From DATLYB01 sp964502525 (GTDB lineage Bacteria > Bacteroidota > Bacteroidia > Chitinophagales > CAIOSU01): a stretch of DNA of 55,976 bases. The notes beneath the pieces are model-generated. The model saw nothing but the letters and a program-made list of their open reading frames with translations, made no database searches and had not been told where the DNA came from. How positions within the stretch are numbered: the first letter of the stretch is position 1; every line of letters begins with the position of its first letter. Below are positions 41,085 through 51,075 of this stretch, one piece after another. The stretch covers positions 1 through 55,976 of the forward strand of contig CAZCXH010000011.1 of the NCBI GenBank assembly GCA_964502525.1. Direction: 5' to 3'. Made by a program: the position numbers and the translations under genes.

Positions 41085-42972
41085 AATTCTTCAGAATCTT
41101 TTCTGTCATAATCACCTCACCGCCATTGCTGATTTGCAAAAAGTACATGCCGCTGCCCAGCGGAGCGATTGAAAATGAAAATCTGTTGCCGCCCCTTTTC
41201 ACAAGATCGCGGATGAACGCTTTCACTAACCTTCCGCTTGCGTCAAAAAGAGATATGTTCAGGAATTGGTCATTCGCCAATTCAAAGTCAACCGAAAAAA
41301 TGTCTGCAACTGGATTGGGAAATGCTTTCGGCTGAAACGGCTTGAGCGAAGCAGCAGACAGCGGAGGTTCTGATGTAGTATCCGGGCTGGCAATCTCGGA
41401 AATCCAGGTGGCGTTCACACGGTTGACGCCAATGCGGTCACCGAAGAATCCTGCCGCCCAAACCTTGCCGGGTTCATCATATTTTCTCTGCGAGCCGGAG
41501 TAATCGCCCCACCTTTGGCGCAAGCCCGGGAACGGCAGCACAAAATCATTTCCAGCCTTTAAGGTTACCCGCTCTGAATACCCGGCAATGACGTCATAAA
41601 ACACTGCCGAAAATCCTGCAAACGTATCCTGCGAAGTGTGGTCAAAGGAAATGAGTGCTTCGTCATCGCCCGGAAATTTGCCGGTATAAGCAATGCATGG
41701 ATAGCCGAAATCCAGTGCGTCAATCCCGATTATCGCTCCTTTGATGGTTTTAGTGCTGCTGACATCTGAGATGATGCCGTGATAAATTGCCGAGCGCACC
41801 GTATCAGGGTTTACCGAGTTCTGAACGAAATGAATCTGATTGTTTTCATAATAACCTGCAAGCACTCGTGAGTCGTTGGTTTGCAATGTCCGGTTGGACT
41901 TTTGTTTCGCATCCGGGGCAAGCCCATAAGGAATGTCAGCCTTCCTCACGTTTATTTCAAGGCGCGTATCCAAATCATTAATCGTCCCGGTGAGTTCGAG
42001 AACGAAGAACGTGTCGTTTTCAACATCGAAATTTCTGTTGGATAAAATGAAGATGTTGGGTCCGTAAGTTGTGGAGCCGCCCTGTATCGGGCAAAGGTTC
42101 CTTACAGGCCTGTTGCCAAAGGCGATGTCATCGTAAAACCGCAGCTCCATCGGCAGTCCGCTATATCCTCTCTGTTTTGTTATCTGCCACAAAAGGCTTT
42201 GCCTGAATAAGAACTTCCAGCTTTCGTTGGTATTGATGGTGTCATTATACAAGAGGTTCACTGTAATGAATAACTCATCATCGGTGATAGCGGCAATAGG
42301 ATAATCCGACCATGACGTGTCATTCAATGGATTGCCCGACAACGCATACAGGTTCCATTCATCCATCGGATTATTGGAGGTTGAAAAAGCAACAACTATT
42401 TTGCTGGTGGAATCCGATTTTCCGTTAAGGCAAAGAAGAATGAAGCGATCCTGCTTGGGATCATAGATAACACGCGGGTCATATTTGTCAGAGGCAAAGC
42501 CGAGCGTGTCAAAAAACGCATCGAGCGAAACTGTTTGAAGAAGGCTGTCGCCTTCGGTATCATAAAAAAAGATTGTCGAGTTAGCCACCGAAATGAGCTT
42601 GCCATTGTTTGAAATAGCAACATGATTATCAGTGGGAGCGCTGCCGTCAAAGGGGTTCCCCTGAAATCCATCCAGCGCCAACGGAGTTTCTGCATCACCA
42701 AGGTTAACCGTGCCGCCTGTTTTCCGATAGCTATGAGTGCGTATCAGTTCTTTCTGCCTCAGAAGAAACGACTGGTAGGAATTTCCTCCCGGCAGCGGCA
42801 TTTCAAGATGAACGAGGTTGGGCTTGAAATCGCGGGTGATTTCGGATGGTGAAATGGTGACAGCAGCGACAGACGTGATGATGTTTGATTTCGAATAACT
42901 AAACTCCTGTGCGAAAAGAGCAAAAGGAAACAGGAAAAGGACAACAGGAACAAGAACCCTTCTATCTTCCAT
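41083..42972 (-). CDS. Secreted protein with type A T9SS sorting domain
   Basis: A 629-residue secreted protein. The signal peptide V-L-V-P-V-V-L-F-L-F-P-F-A-L-F-A-Q follows the start at 42972; an in-frame start at 43017 would precede it by 15 residues. The central region is beta-rich with N-D-T-F-F-V-L-E-L-T-G-T-type strands and several W/G-rich loops, without a recognised domain. The last 75 residues (F-P-N-P-V-A-D-I-F-S-V through M-T-E-K-I-L-K-N) are the type A sorting domain that directs outer-membrane translocation by T9SS. The function is unknown. The gene follows the S74 tail-fibre protein on the same strand, with a 144-base gap. Confidence 0.9.
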   Translation of the reverse strand: MEDRRVLVPVVLFLFPFALFAQEFSYSKSNIITSVAAVTISPSEITRDFKPNLVHLEMPLPGGNSYQSFLLRQKELIRTHSYRKTGGTVNLGDAETPLALDGFQGNPFDGSAPTDNHVAISNNGKLISVANSTIFFYDTEGDSLLQTVSLDAFFDTLGFASDKYDPRVIYDPKQDRFILLCLNGKSDSTSKIVVAFSTSNNPMDEWNLYALSGNPLNDTSWSDYPIAAITDDELFITVNLLYNDTINTNESWKFLFRQSLLWQITKQRGYSGLPMELRFYDDIAFGNRPVRNLCPIQGGSTTYGPNIFILSNRNFDVENDTFFVLELTGTINDLDTRLEINVRKADIPYGLAPDAKQKSNRTLQTNDSRVLAGYYENNQIHFVQNSVNPDTVRSAIYHGIISDVSSTKTIKGAIIGIDALDFGYPCIAYTGKFPGDDEALISFDHTSQDTFAGFSAVFYDVIAGYSERVTLKAGNDFVLPFPGLRQRWGDYSGSQRKYDEPGKVWAAGFFGDRIGVNRVNATWISEIASPDTTSEPPLSAASLKPFQPKAFPNPVADIFSVDFELANDQFLNISLFDASGRLVKAFIRDLVKRGGNRFSFSIAPLGSGMYFLQISNGGEVIMTEKILKN

Positions 42973-43116
42973 GGTAGTCGCCATCTTATCGAATACCAAA
43001 TTAGCAATCCAGTTCAACTTTGAACTCTCGGCTTTTAAACTAAAGCGTCACCCCCGCCCCTCTCCACATGGAAAGGGTAGTCCGAGCGATGTGCTTCGAA
43101 CTGAACTGTCCTGAAG

Positions 43117-45351
43117 CTACTTCTTCGCGGTTGAACTGCCGCTCTTCAGCTCAAGAATCTCCTGCATCATCACCGTATTTTGCCGCTGAAGCTGTTCGAT
43201 TTGCTGCTGCTGTTCCTTCACCGAATTGATGAGCAGGTAGATCATCGCGTTGCCATCATAACTTAAATATTTCTCAACCCCTCCTTCCTTGTTTTGATAT
43301 TCCCATTCGCCAATCATATAGGGGGCTATTTTCTGAATATCCTGGGCGATAATCCCCACAAACTCTTCATCGGTCGGCATTCCCGCTTTACCGTTATAGT
43401 GATATTTCACCGGGTTGATTTTTTTCACCACCGACAGCCCATCATTAAAAGGCTTAATGTCTTTTTTCAGGCGCGCATCCGAGCTTAGTGTCCAGGTGAG
43501 GCTGCCGGGCTTTGCCGCGCTGTTGGCTGAAAGCTGCAGTTGGTAGGAAGGGGAAGGGACGCCAAGTCCAACATTGCCGCCCGGAATGATGGTAAAGTAA
43601 GGAGTGGTTGCAAACGAGGCGTCATTGGTGTTGCCTTCATGAATGGCAAACCGGTTGGTGCCATACTGATAGCCTATAGACCATACCGTTAAGGCGCCCC
43701 TTGCAAGGTTGATGTATTGACCGTTATCGCCCACCGGCTTTGTGATGGCAAGACCTCCATTGTAGTTTTTCGCATGCGGAGTTGCGCTTGGGCTGATGGA
43801 AAGCATCGGACCATTCGAAGATCCGGGGTTCTCTATCTCGAAATCAAAAAGACCTGTGAAAGAACTTACCCCTCCCGAATATGCCCCTATTGAAAGCCTG
43901 TCCATGCCGCTCGGTTGATTGATGTCATCACCCACGCCAATGCGCAATTCGGATTCATCAGCGGCACCGTTGTATCGCGTTATATATAGCAGATCATCAT
44001 TGTCGCTGTTGAAGCCTCCGGAAAAGCCGGGACCGCCTGAAAAATACAGCATGTTGCCGTAAGCATTCCCTCCATTGGTGAATCCGGCAGGATTAATTAA
44101 GCCGACTCTCACATCGCCTGCCACTTGCAATTTGCTGGCGGGAGTCTGAGTTCCGATGCCGACAGAATACGCGTAAGTTCCATTACCCCTCAGCGTCATC
44201 ACATCCTGGCTGTTAAGGGTGAAATTCACAAGGGCTTCGCTGCCGCTGTGATTGAAAGTCGTCAGATGTCCTTTATTCGTTTGCAGTTTGATGTTTGTAT
44301 TGGAGAAAAGACGCAGGCTGGTGTCAATGCTTTCCACATAGTAGGAAGTTGATTTTAAATAAAGCTTATCCGATGTCATAATGCTTCCGGACACGTCCAG
44401 CTTATGAGCCGGGTTGTTGTGACCAATCCCGACATTATCGCTGAGCGCGGTCGGATACATTTTCCCCGTTCCTGCCCCATTCCAGTCATTGTCATCCACG
44501 CTGAAATTGACAGAGCCACCGCCTGTTCCGCTTACGCTAGTCAGAGCGATGGTTCGACTATTGCCGCTTTGAGTAAGCGACAGTGTCTGCGCCTCGTTGG
44601 TGGAATTGGCGTCCGCGTCATTGTTATCAAAGGATGCGGAGGTGCCGCCTTTGCTGATGTCAACATACACTGTTGACCCTACGGTTCTGGACGAGAGGTC
44701 TTGAACTTCATTCTCCGGGTCCGCATCATTGTCATTGGGATTAAAAGGAAGGGCGGGCGAAAGGTGCGCTCCGCAGGCGTCAAAGATCTGAAGCTGGCGC
44801 GTGCCGGAAACATAATTTATCAATGAAATACATTCGTTCTGCGCATCGGCATCAGCATCATCCACGTTGCCGGTCCAGGTCCAGATGCCGGTGTTCGCAA
44901 ACTGGCGCGTCTTCACATTGCCGTTTCCATCAACCGTAAGAACATCAAGGTTGGTGGCCGATGAGCCAGTTCCAGCCAGCCTGACCGTGCCCAGCACATG
45001 CAGCTTTGCCGAAGGATTGGACAACCCTATGCCTACATTGCCGCTTGCCGCGGAGGAAACGTTACTTCCCGTCACCTTCCATCCGTAGTTCCTCCATGCC
45101 GCTCCATTCCAATAGTAAAACAGGCTGTCGTTGGTGTCATACACCATCAAACCGGCAATGCCGGTGCCCGAAGGGGCGATGGCATTCCTTTGCGCAGTTG
45201 TCATGCGCGGCATGAGAAAGCCTTTCTCGCTTGATTGGACTTCAAGCATCGCCTTGGAATTCGGGGTCAATGTTCCGATGCCAACGTTTTGCTGTGCTGA
45301 CGCAGCAACCGCGACAAGCATGAAACAGGTTTGTAAGAATCTATTTTTCAT
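43117..45351 (-). CDS. Tail-fibre-like secreted protein with S74 chaperone domain
   Basis: A 744-residue protein. A signal peptide (L-Q-T-C-F-M-L-V-A-V-A-A-S-A-Q) is followed by N-V-G-I-G-T-L-T-P-N-S-K-A-M-L-E-V, a pattern common in Bacteroidota fibre-like proteins. Repeated V-G-I-G-x-x-x-P-x-x-K-L units form an elongated, probably trimeric stalk. The C-terminus carries an intramolecular chaperone (peptidase S74) domain: S-S-D-A-R-L-K-K-D-I-K-P-F and Y-D-G-N-A-M-I-Y-L-L-I-N. A Q-Q-Q-Q-I-E-Q-L-Q-R-Q coiled coil ends it. In phage fibres this domain assists trimerisation and cuts itself off. No phage genes surround it, so it is probably a surface fibre. Confidence 0.9.
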   Translation of the reverse strand: MKNRFLQTCFMLVAVAASAQQNVGIGTLTPNSKAMLEVQSSEKGFLMPRMTTAQRNAIAPSGTGIAGLMVYDTNDSLFYYWNGAAWRNYGWKVTGSNVSSAASGNVGIGLSNPSAKLHVLGTVRLAGTGSSATNLDVLTVDGNGNVKTRQFANTGIWTWTGNVDDADADAQNECISLINYVSGTRQLQIFDACGAHLSPALPFNPNDNDADPENEVQDLSSRTVGSTVYVDISKGGTSASFDNNDADANSTNEAQTLSLTQSGNSRTIALTSVSGTGGGSVNFSVDDNDWNGAGTGKMYPTALSDNVGIGHNNPAHKLDVSGSIMTSDKLYLKSTSYYVESIDTSLRLFSNTNIKLQTNKGHLTTFNHSGSEALVNFTLNSQDVMTLRGNGTYAYSVGIGTQTPASKLQVAGDVRVGLINPAGFTNGGNAYGNMLYFSGGPGFSGGFNSDNDDLLYITRYNGAADESELRIGVGDDINQPSGMDRLSIGAYSGGVSSFTGLFDFEIENPGSSNGPMLSISPSATPHAKNYNGGLAITKPVGDNGQYINLARGALTVWSIGYQYGTNRFAIHEGNTNDASFATTPYFTIIPGGNVGLGVPSPSYQLQLSANSAAKPGSLTWTLSSDARLKKDIKPFNDGLSVVKKINPVKYHYNGKAGMPTDEEFVGIIAQDIQKIAPYMIGEWEYQNKEGGVEKYLSYDGNAMIYLLINSVKEQQQQIEQLQRQNTVMMQEILELKSGSSTAKK

Positions 45352-45382
45352 TGGTAAAAACTTTTATTCAGTTCCTTTAATA

Positions 45383-45623
45383 CGTCATTGCGGGTAATTA
45401 TCCGGTGAAATCCGAAAAAATAATGATGACATGCCTCCCGCAGATTACGCAGATAACCGCTGATGGTTTCTTTCTGCGAAAATCAGCCCCGCAAGCGGGG
45501 GAAATTGTTTTTCCGTCATTTATACCGTTGCCATTGCGCAACACGGTTTGAAAACCCGGAACGAAGCAATCTCCTTTTAAAATCAGGGATTGCTTTGCTC
45601 GCAAAGCCACGCTCGCAATGACG
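45383..45623. repeat. Composite repeat with CGTCATTGCG ends
   Basis: CGTCATTGCG (45383-45392) and CGCAATGACG (45614-45623) are perfect 10-bp ends of a 241-base block between two minus-strand genes. It contains GCAGATTAC-type 9-mers near 45438, a GCCCCGCAAGCGGGG-like stem (near 45485-45500), and AAGCAATC/GATTGCTT (45564-45571 and 45588-45595). It may hold several nested repeats. No gene was found. Confidence 0.7.
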
Positions 45624-45633
45624 ATAATTCCTA

Positions 45634-47655
45634 TCAATCGAGAATCACCTTATCACCCACCCGGCTCAGTTCGCCAATTATTTTGAATTCCGTTCTTCTG
45701 TTTTGCTGTTTCCCCTCTTCGTTGTCCGAGCCGTCTCTGTTTTTGTTTGGAGCAACCGGCATTGTTTCGCCATAGCCCTTTGCCACAAGCCGGTTGGACT
45801 CGATGCCGAGATAAATCAAATAGTCAACGCAACTTTCCGCCCTTTGCTGCGACAGCATTATGTTATATGATTCTTTTCCGACATCATCGGTGTGAGCGCT
45901 GATTTCCACCACCAGCTTGGGATTTTCCACAAGAAGTTCATAAAGCGCCTGTAAGGCTTCCTTTGAATCATCCGTCAGGGATGATTTGTTCGATTCATAA
46001 TAGATGTTCTCCATCCTGTAAGCTTTCTTTTTTTCGAGCTTGCCGAGGACAAAATCTTTGGCGATATCATTTGCATCAGGATTATCCTTGCCTATCACCT
46101 GTGTCGCTGAAGGGAAGTACCCCTTTTTCTGAACCTTCACCTCGTAATTTTTATCCGCTGACATTTCAAAGGTGAATTCACTATCGCCTGCAAGAATCTT
46201 ATCGCTGACCGGAGCCTTGTTTCCTGCGGTGATGTCAAAAATTTCCACCCTCGCACCGGTGAGCGGTTGCGTTCCCGCATCAGCGGTTTCAATCACTTTG
46301 CCTTTCAGAAAATATTTCGGCACTCTCAAATCATCCGCTACAAAGATGTCATCGCAACAAGTAGCGCTTTTCAACCCGTAAATTCCCGGCCTGTTAGAAA
46401 CGAGGTAGTATGTGTTCGATGATTCTCCTTTCGCGAAATAAAAATCGTCAGCGCTCGAATTGAGCGGACAACCGAGGTTTTGCGGCTTCGACCATCCGAT
46501 CCTCATTCCGGATGAAACAAACACATCGAGGCCTCCCACACCGATATGCCCGGTTGAGCTGAAGTATAGCTTGTTTTTCAAGAAAAAAGGCGTCACCTCG
46601 TCATCAATGGTATTGACTGCAGGACCAAGATTCACGGGTTCGGATGAAGAGCCGTCATTCCTGACTTCGACATACCAAAGGTCATAGCCGCCAGATCCTC
46701 CGGGTCTGTTTGAAGAAAAATAAACGATATCGAGGCTGTCTTCTGTCGCCACAGCGGGATGGGTGCTGGTGAATGGATCATCCTTTCCCTGAAAGCTCAG
46801 CGGAGCAGGCTGCGACCATGCCTTTCCATCGCGGACCGACATCACAATCGCACACCGGATGTCTCTTTCTCCATTGTCGGTGCATTGGGTGAAATATGCC
46901 CGCTTTCCGTCCGGTGAAAATGCAAGATTGCCGGTATGCAACTCATCCGAGTTAAATGGGGCGCCCGCCATCTCTCCCTTTTTCCAACCTTTAGAGTTTT
47001 TATTGGAGAGGTATATATGCGACAGTAATTTTTCCTTGCCAGCCTTTGCAGTATCCCTTGCCAGCGATGAAAAATAGAGCTTCCCGCTTTCCGTTGCGGG
47101 GGCATATTCGCTGTAAGGGCTGTTAATCGGCTCGCCAAGATGAGTCACCGTGAAGGGAGTTGGATTTTCAATGGCATTCTTCGCAAAGTCGCACGCTTCA
47201 ATCTCCCTTTTTGCGCGGGTGATGTAATCACCCTCAGCGCGCAATGCAAATTTTGCAAATGTGTATTTCGCTTCTTCATACTTGCCGTTCATCTTCTGCA
47301 TCATTGCCAGGCGGTAATATGCCAGAGGAAATCCTTCCTCGGTGGCATCGGTAACTTTCGCGTACCAAGCTTCTGCATTTGCGTAATCCCGAGCCATGAA
47401 GTAACATTCTCCCATCTGGTACATTGCACTGATGTTGTCGGGCTTCATATTCAAAATTCCTGCATATTCCTCCAGGGCGTCATAATAGTTTCCAGCGTGA
47501 AACAGCGCATCCGCATATTTGATTTTTACTTTCAGTGGAAGAACTTCCTTACTCTTGGTTCTTACGGTATCCTTCCTGGCTTCCTTTTGGGAATAAACGC
47601 TCATAGGAATGATGAGCATTAAAAGGAGCGATATGGCAAGCAGCGGTTTAACCAT
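45634..47655 (-). CDS. PorE-like OmpA-family protein (TPR, PD40, regulatory domain, OmpA)
   Basis: A 673-residue envelope protein with the domain order of PorE. The signal peptide (L-L-A-I-S-L-L-L-M-L-I-I-P-M-S-V-Y-S-Q) is followed by TPR units (residues 35-150: Y-Y-D-A-L-E-E-Y-A-G-I-L-N-M-K-P-D). Next is a PD40/WD40-like propeller (K-L-Y-F-S-S, G-K-R-A-Y-F-T, P-G-G-S-G-G-Y-D-L-W), then a carboxypeptidase-regulatory-like domain. An OmpA peptidoglycan-binding domain ends it, with I-S-A-H-T-D-D-V-G, N-R-L-V-A-K-G-Y-G-E and N-R-R-T-E-F. ATG 47655 is preferred over TTG 47679, giving an 8-nt gap from the PorP/SprF stop. It probably anchors the adhesin-secretion complex to peptidoglycan (inference). 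Confidence 0.92.
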   Translation of the reverse strand: MVKPLLAISLLLMLIIPMSVYSQKEARKDTVRTKSKEVLPLKVKIKYADALFHAGNYYDALEEYAGILNMKPDNISAMYQMGECYFMARDYANAEAWYAKVTDATEEGFPLAYYRLAMMQKMNGKYEEAKYTFAKFALRAEGDYITRAKREIEACDFAKNAIENPTPFTVTHLGEPINSPYSEYAPATESGKLYFSSLARDTAKAGKEKLLSHIYLSNKNSKGWKKGEMAGAPFNSDELHTGNLAFSPDGKRAYFTQCTDNGERDIRCAIVMSVRDGKAWSQPAPLSFQGKDDPFTSTHPAVATEDSLDIVYFSSNRPGGSGGYDLWYVEVRNDGSSSEPVNLGPAVNTIDDEVTPFFLKNKLYFSSTGHIGVGGLDVFVSSGMRIGWSKPQNLGCPLNSSADDFYFAKGESSNTYYLVSNRPGIYGLKSATCCDDIFVADDLRVPKYFLKGKVIETADAGTQPLTGARVEIFDITAGNKAPVSDKILAGDSEFTFEMSADKNYEVKVQKKGYFPSATQVIGKDNPDANDIAKDFVLGKLEKKKAYRMENIYYESNKSSLTDDSKEALQALYELLVENPKLVVEISAHTDDVGKESYNIMLSQQRAESCVDYLIYLGIESNRLVAKGYGETMPVAPNKNRDGSDNEEGKQQNRRTEFKIIGELSRVGDKVILD

Positions 47656-47663
47656 TTCTTTTT

Positions 47664-48677
47664 TCAGAATCTTGGACAATACAATGACGGCTTCACATCC
47701 GGCACCGGCACATATCTGCCGGCATAAATCAGCGACACTTCAATGCTTCCGCCCGTGTTTGCCAAAGATGAAGTTGTAAAATCATAGCTGACGCCCACTT
47801 TCACTCCCTTGATGTCAAGCCCGAAATACGGAACCACCGCATCGCTCAGCCGGAAATACGAGCCGAGGTACATCCCCGCATCACGCGAGAAAGGAAAACC
47901 CAGTGACAAGCCGAGATAGGTCTCATTGGATCCGGCTTGAGCGTTATGAATAAAAAGCGGCATCAGCCGGAAATGCGGTGCAAGCCCGAAGTCAGACTCG
48001 AAGCTGAATGAGTGGCGGACCGGGATGCTTTCGTCTTCAGTATAGAATGAAATGCCGGGCTGCGTTACGTGAAACACCGCATAGCCCATTCGCATGTAAG
48101 CCCTGTCGCTGAACTTCGAACTCCAGTCAAATCCTGCGCTCATGTCAAACGCTCCATCGCTGCCCTTCAGATTGTTGAAATCGGTGCTGCCATTGGGAAA
48201 ATCAGCCTGATCGCCCAACTGGAGATTGGCGAGGTCTAACTTTTTTTGCAAATAGCCAAGTTGCAATCCGACCGAAAGGAAATGCTTTTTTGTGCCGCCC
48301 AGCGCTTTATGAAACGCGGTAGAAAATGTTCCGGAGAAGGTGGATAGCAGCCCACCGCTGGATTTGTCGCTGACGATGTTCAGTCCGACACCTAACACAT
48401 CTTTCGATTTGAACCGCACGGGCACATCGCCATAGAAAGATGGAGTGGAATATGGTTTCCGCGAACCCAAGCCCATCCATTGATTCCTGTAATCAATCCC
48501 GATGCGGAATGAGCCTTCCATCTTTCCGGTAAGCGCTGGATTCAAACTGAGAGGCGCGTTAAACGGTTGAGAGTAATGAATGTCCTGGGCTGTAAGCGCG
48601 CTTGTTGCAATTACGAAAATCACCCCAAGCGTCATCAGGCGAAGCTGCCCCAACTTTATGTTACAAAATCTGCTCAT
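47664..48677 (-). CDS. PorP/SprF family T9SS outer-membrane protein
   Basis: A 337-residue PorP/SprF barrel. The signal peptide ends A-L-T-A-Q and is followed by the family start D-I-H-Y-S-Q-P-F-N-A-P-L-S-L-N-P-A-L-T-G. Strands such as V-G-L-N-I-V-S-D-K-S-S-G-G and Y-A-V-F-H-V-T-Q-P match the family. The start lies one base after the adhesin stop codon, giving the order adhesin, PorP/SprF, PorE-like protein on the minus strand. Its likely job is export or surface attachment of that adhesin. It is only distantly similar to the PorP/SprF protein at 1.1 kb. Confidence 0.94.
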   Translation of the reverse strand: MSRFCNIKLGQLRLMTLGVIFVIATSALTAQDIHYSQPFNAPLSLNPALTGKMEGSFRIGIDYRNQWMGLGSRKPYSTPSFYGDVPVRFKSKDVLGVGLNIVSDKSSGGLLSTFSGTFSTAFHKALGGTKKHFLSVGLQLGYLQKKLDLANLQLGDQADFPNGSTDFNNLKGSDGAFDMSAGFDWSSKFSDRAYMRMGYAVFHVTQPGISFYTEDESIPVRHSFSFESDFGLAPHFRLMPLFIHNAQAGSNETYLGLSLGFPFSRDAGMYLGSYFRLSDAVVPYFGLDIKGVKVGVSYDFTTSSLANTGGSIEVSLIYAGRYVPVPDVKPSLYCPRF

Positions 48678-48678
48678 G

Positions 48679-50883
48679 CTACCTTATCAAAATAAAATCT
48701 CCTGATTCCGCAACCCTGTCACCGTCAAGGAACTGCATCACAGCCTGAAACACATACGTGTCCATCGGCTGAAGTTTCCCTTCGTGTTTGCCGTCCCACC
48801 CGTCCGGATTATCCTCCAGTGAATACATCTGCTGCCCCCAGCGGTTGAACACCTTCAATTCGAGGAGTTGCAATGTCGTTTCGCCCGGAATGGGTTTGAA
48901 AAACCGGTTTGCCTCGCTATGGCTGTTGGGAATAAACGCGTCCGGAAAAACATTTTCTCCGACCTGCACCCTCACGCTGTCTGTGGCTATGCAATTGTTT
49001 TCATCCGTGACGGCTACTGTGTAAATCGTAGTTTGATCCGGTCTGACAACGGTGCTGGAGGAGTCCGGGCTGTCAACTCCGTATTCCGGAGTCCACCGGT
49101 AAAGCCTGCTTCCAATTCCACCCTCAACGCTTTCCACCCGGATACTGGCGGTACGTCCTTGATGAATGGTAACGGTGTCTGCGGGTCCTGCGGTTACAAT
49201 GAGAAGATTGGGTTCAGAAATAAAAATTTCAGCAGAATCCGTACAGCCGTTGGCGTCAATAACAGTGACCTCATAATCTCCCGGAGCCAAACCTGCTGCC
49301 GTATCAGCTATGCCGGTTGGCCATTCATAGGTATATGGTTCGGTGCCGCCTTCAGCATCGGCAATGCCCTTGCCATCATTAAAACCGAAGCAGGTGACGT
49401 CAACGCTTTGTGCGAAGGCGATGAGCAAATCAGGCTCATCAACCAAAATACTGGGCAGCACTATCGTGCACCCTGTTGAGTCGGTGACCGTTACGGAATA
49501 AAATCCGGTTTCCAAACCGGCAAGGCACGAGTCACCGGGACCGGTCAGCCAGTTGTAAGTGAAGGGCGGAAACTCTCCGGTCATCGTCAGGCAGATGCTG
49601 CCGTCAAACCCTCCCTTGCAGGATACATGCTGCACGGTTTCGGAGATGGTCATGTTGTTGGGCTGATTGATGGTGAACGTATAGACATTGGCGCAACTGC
49701 CCGAGTCAACAAGAGTAAGGGTATAGTTGCCCGCAGCCAGCCCGGTGATGCACGGAGTGGTGTCGCCATTAGACCAGAGGAATCGAATAGGCGGTATTCC
49801 CGTAAGCGGAGTGTCAGACACGCAGATGGAGCCGTCATTGCCGTTGCTGCAAGAGGCGTGGGTGATGACGGTTTGCGTGGAATCCAAAATCGGAATGGCC
49901 TTCATCAGCGCAAAAGGAGTGTGATCAAAATTTTCGTAATTGCCGATGGTGACGGAGCTGAAGGCAGAATCGCTGCCCTGAGTTGCCAGACCGACCAGCT
50001 CCCAGCGAGGTGCATTATGCCAGTGTGCAATTTCCGACCATGAGCCATCATTCGCAGGGTCATAACACATTGTTATGTTCACCGCGATTTGATCGAGCGA
50101 GCGTTCGATGTGGTGGTAGAAGAGTGGATTGATTTCGCAAACCTCTCCGCTGCGACTGTTCCGGTCATATCCATCACCGGTGGCATCAGCATTGACAAAA
50201 CGGGCGGCAATCGCTACAGTGCCGGAATCTGCAGGAGTAATCACCAAAGGGCGATAGCGGGATGTGCCGGCAGCAGCGCCAAGGGGGAAAAGATATTCCA
50301 ACGTGTCGTTCATGTAGCGTTCCAGAAATCCACCCGCCTGGCTGCTCACGAAGCCTGTGGTTCTGGAAATGGCGCTGTCATGGGTTGCAGTGATTGCAAG
50401 CTTTTTTGATCGGGTAGAAAATTCAAGTGCATGGAGGGCGAGATGGTTGGAAACCGCTGCATCCACCGTATCGAGCGATTTCACTCCGGTTCCGGCAAGG
50501 TGGAGATTGTAAAAAGTAGTGGGAGCCGTTCCTTTAATTGCCTGGCTGCCGCCTGAAAGCACCACCGTGCTTTGCCCTGCAATAAAAGATTTATTATTTA
50601 TCCAGTCACCAGCGATGTCGAAAGTGTCAACCCCGATGCCTGACGTGGTGTCGGTGTTGGTGAAATCACCTTCAACGATGATTTTGCTCTCGTTGACGAG
50701 GTAGCCGCTGTTTTGCAGCGATGTTTTGATGATGATTCGCGCATCATCCTTAACGGCAAAATCCGCCCCGCTGTTGATAATAACCTGCCCGGTGGAAACC
50801 TTTGGTGAAAAAATCATTAAGCACACCGGCAGCGCTGCGGGCAAAAAGATGAATAACAAGTTATGTAACTGCCTGTGTGTCAT
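48679..50883 (-). CDS. SprB-repeat adhesin with gliding-motility C-terminal domain
   Basis: A 734-residue secreted protein. The signal peptide is L-L-F-I-F-L-P-A-A-L-P-V-C-L-M-I-F. The first 300 or so residues are beta-rich without a recognised domain. Three SprB-type repeats follow from about residue 340, each with S-C-x-G-x-x-D-G, P-x-x-x-x-W and a G-x-Y-x-V-T-V-x-D-x-x-G-C ending. The last 90 residues (V-F-P-D-A-F-I-P-N through G-D-F-I-L-I-R) form the gliding motility-associated type B C-terminal domain. It is much smaller than Flavobacterium SprB but has the same modules. It is the first gene of a three-gene operon with a SprF-like and a PorE-like partner. Confidence 0.93.
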   Translation of the reverse strand: MTHRQLHNLLFIFLPAALPVCLMIFSPKVSTGQVIINSGADFAVKDDARIIIKTSLQNSGYLVNESKIIVEGDFTNTDTTSGIGVDTFDIAGDWINNKSFIAGQSTVVLSGGSQAIKGTAPTTFYNLHLAGTGVKSLDTVDAAVSNHLALHALEFSTRSKKLAITATHDSAISRTTGFVSSQAGGFLERYMNDTLEYLFPLGAAAGTSRYRPLVITPADSGTVAIAARFVNADATGDGYDRNSRSGEVCEINPLFYHHIERSLDQIAVNITMCYDPANDGSWSEIAHWHNAPRWELVGLATQGSDSAFSSVTIGNYENFDHTPFALMKAIPILDSTQTVITHASCSNGNDGSICVSDTPLTGIPPIRFLWSNGDTTPCITGLAAGNYTLTLVDSGSCANVYTFTINQPNNMTISETVQHVSCKGGFDGSICLTMTGEFPPFTYNWLTGPGDSCLAGLETGFYSVTVTDSTGCTIVLPSILVDEPDLLIAFAQSVDVTCFGFNDGKGIADAEGGTEPYTYEWPTGIADTAAGLAPGDYEVTVIDANGCTDSAEIFISEPNLLIVTAGPADTVTIHQGRTASIRVESVEGGIGSRLYRWTPEYGVDSPDSSSTVVRPDQTTIYTVAVTDENNCIATDSVRVQVGENVFPDAFIPNSHSEANRFFKPIPGETTLQLLELKVFNRWGQQMYSLEDNPDGWDGKHEGKLQPMDTYVFQAVMQFLDGDRVAESGDFILIR

Positions 50884-50958
50884 TAATTATGTCCATTGAA
50901 AATAACCTCAGAGCCGGCTCACCTTTCATGGAGAACCGAACGGGACCTGGTTAGCTTG

Positions 50959-50988
50959 CAATATATATCAGGCGGGGGGCTTTATCAA
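50959..50988 (-). promoter_or_regulatory. Candidate promoter of the SprB-like operon
   Basis: On the minus strand TTG (50986-50988) is followed after about 18 bases by TATATATTG. It is a partial match to TTG/TAnnTTTG. The leader would be about 75 nt. Confidence 0.3.
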
Positions 50989-51075
50989 TCTTGTTTTCAA
51001 CGGAAGTTGCCGGTTGTGACCGATTGGCAAAACAAGATAGGTTCCGATTTAAGGTGCTGATTCAACCAGTCCTCA

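Noticed and set aside
43117..45351. Possible prophage tail-fibre locus
   Set aside because: Only the S74 domain is phage-like; no capsid, terminase, tail or integrase genes are nearby, and the protein has a bacterial signal peptide and fits a surface fibre.
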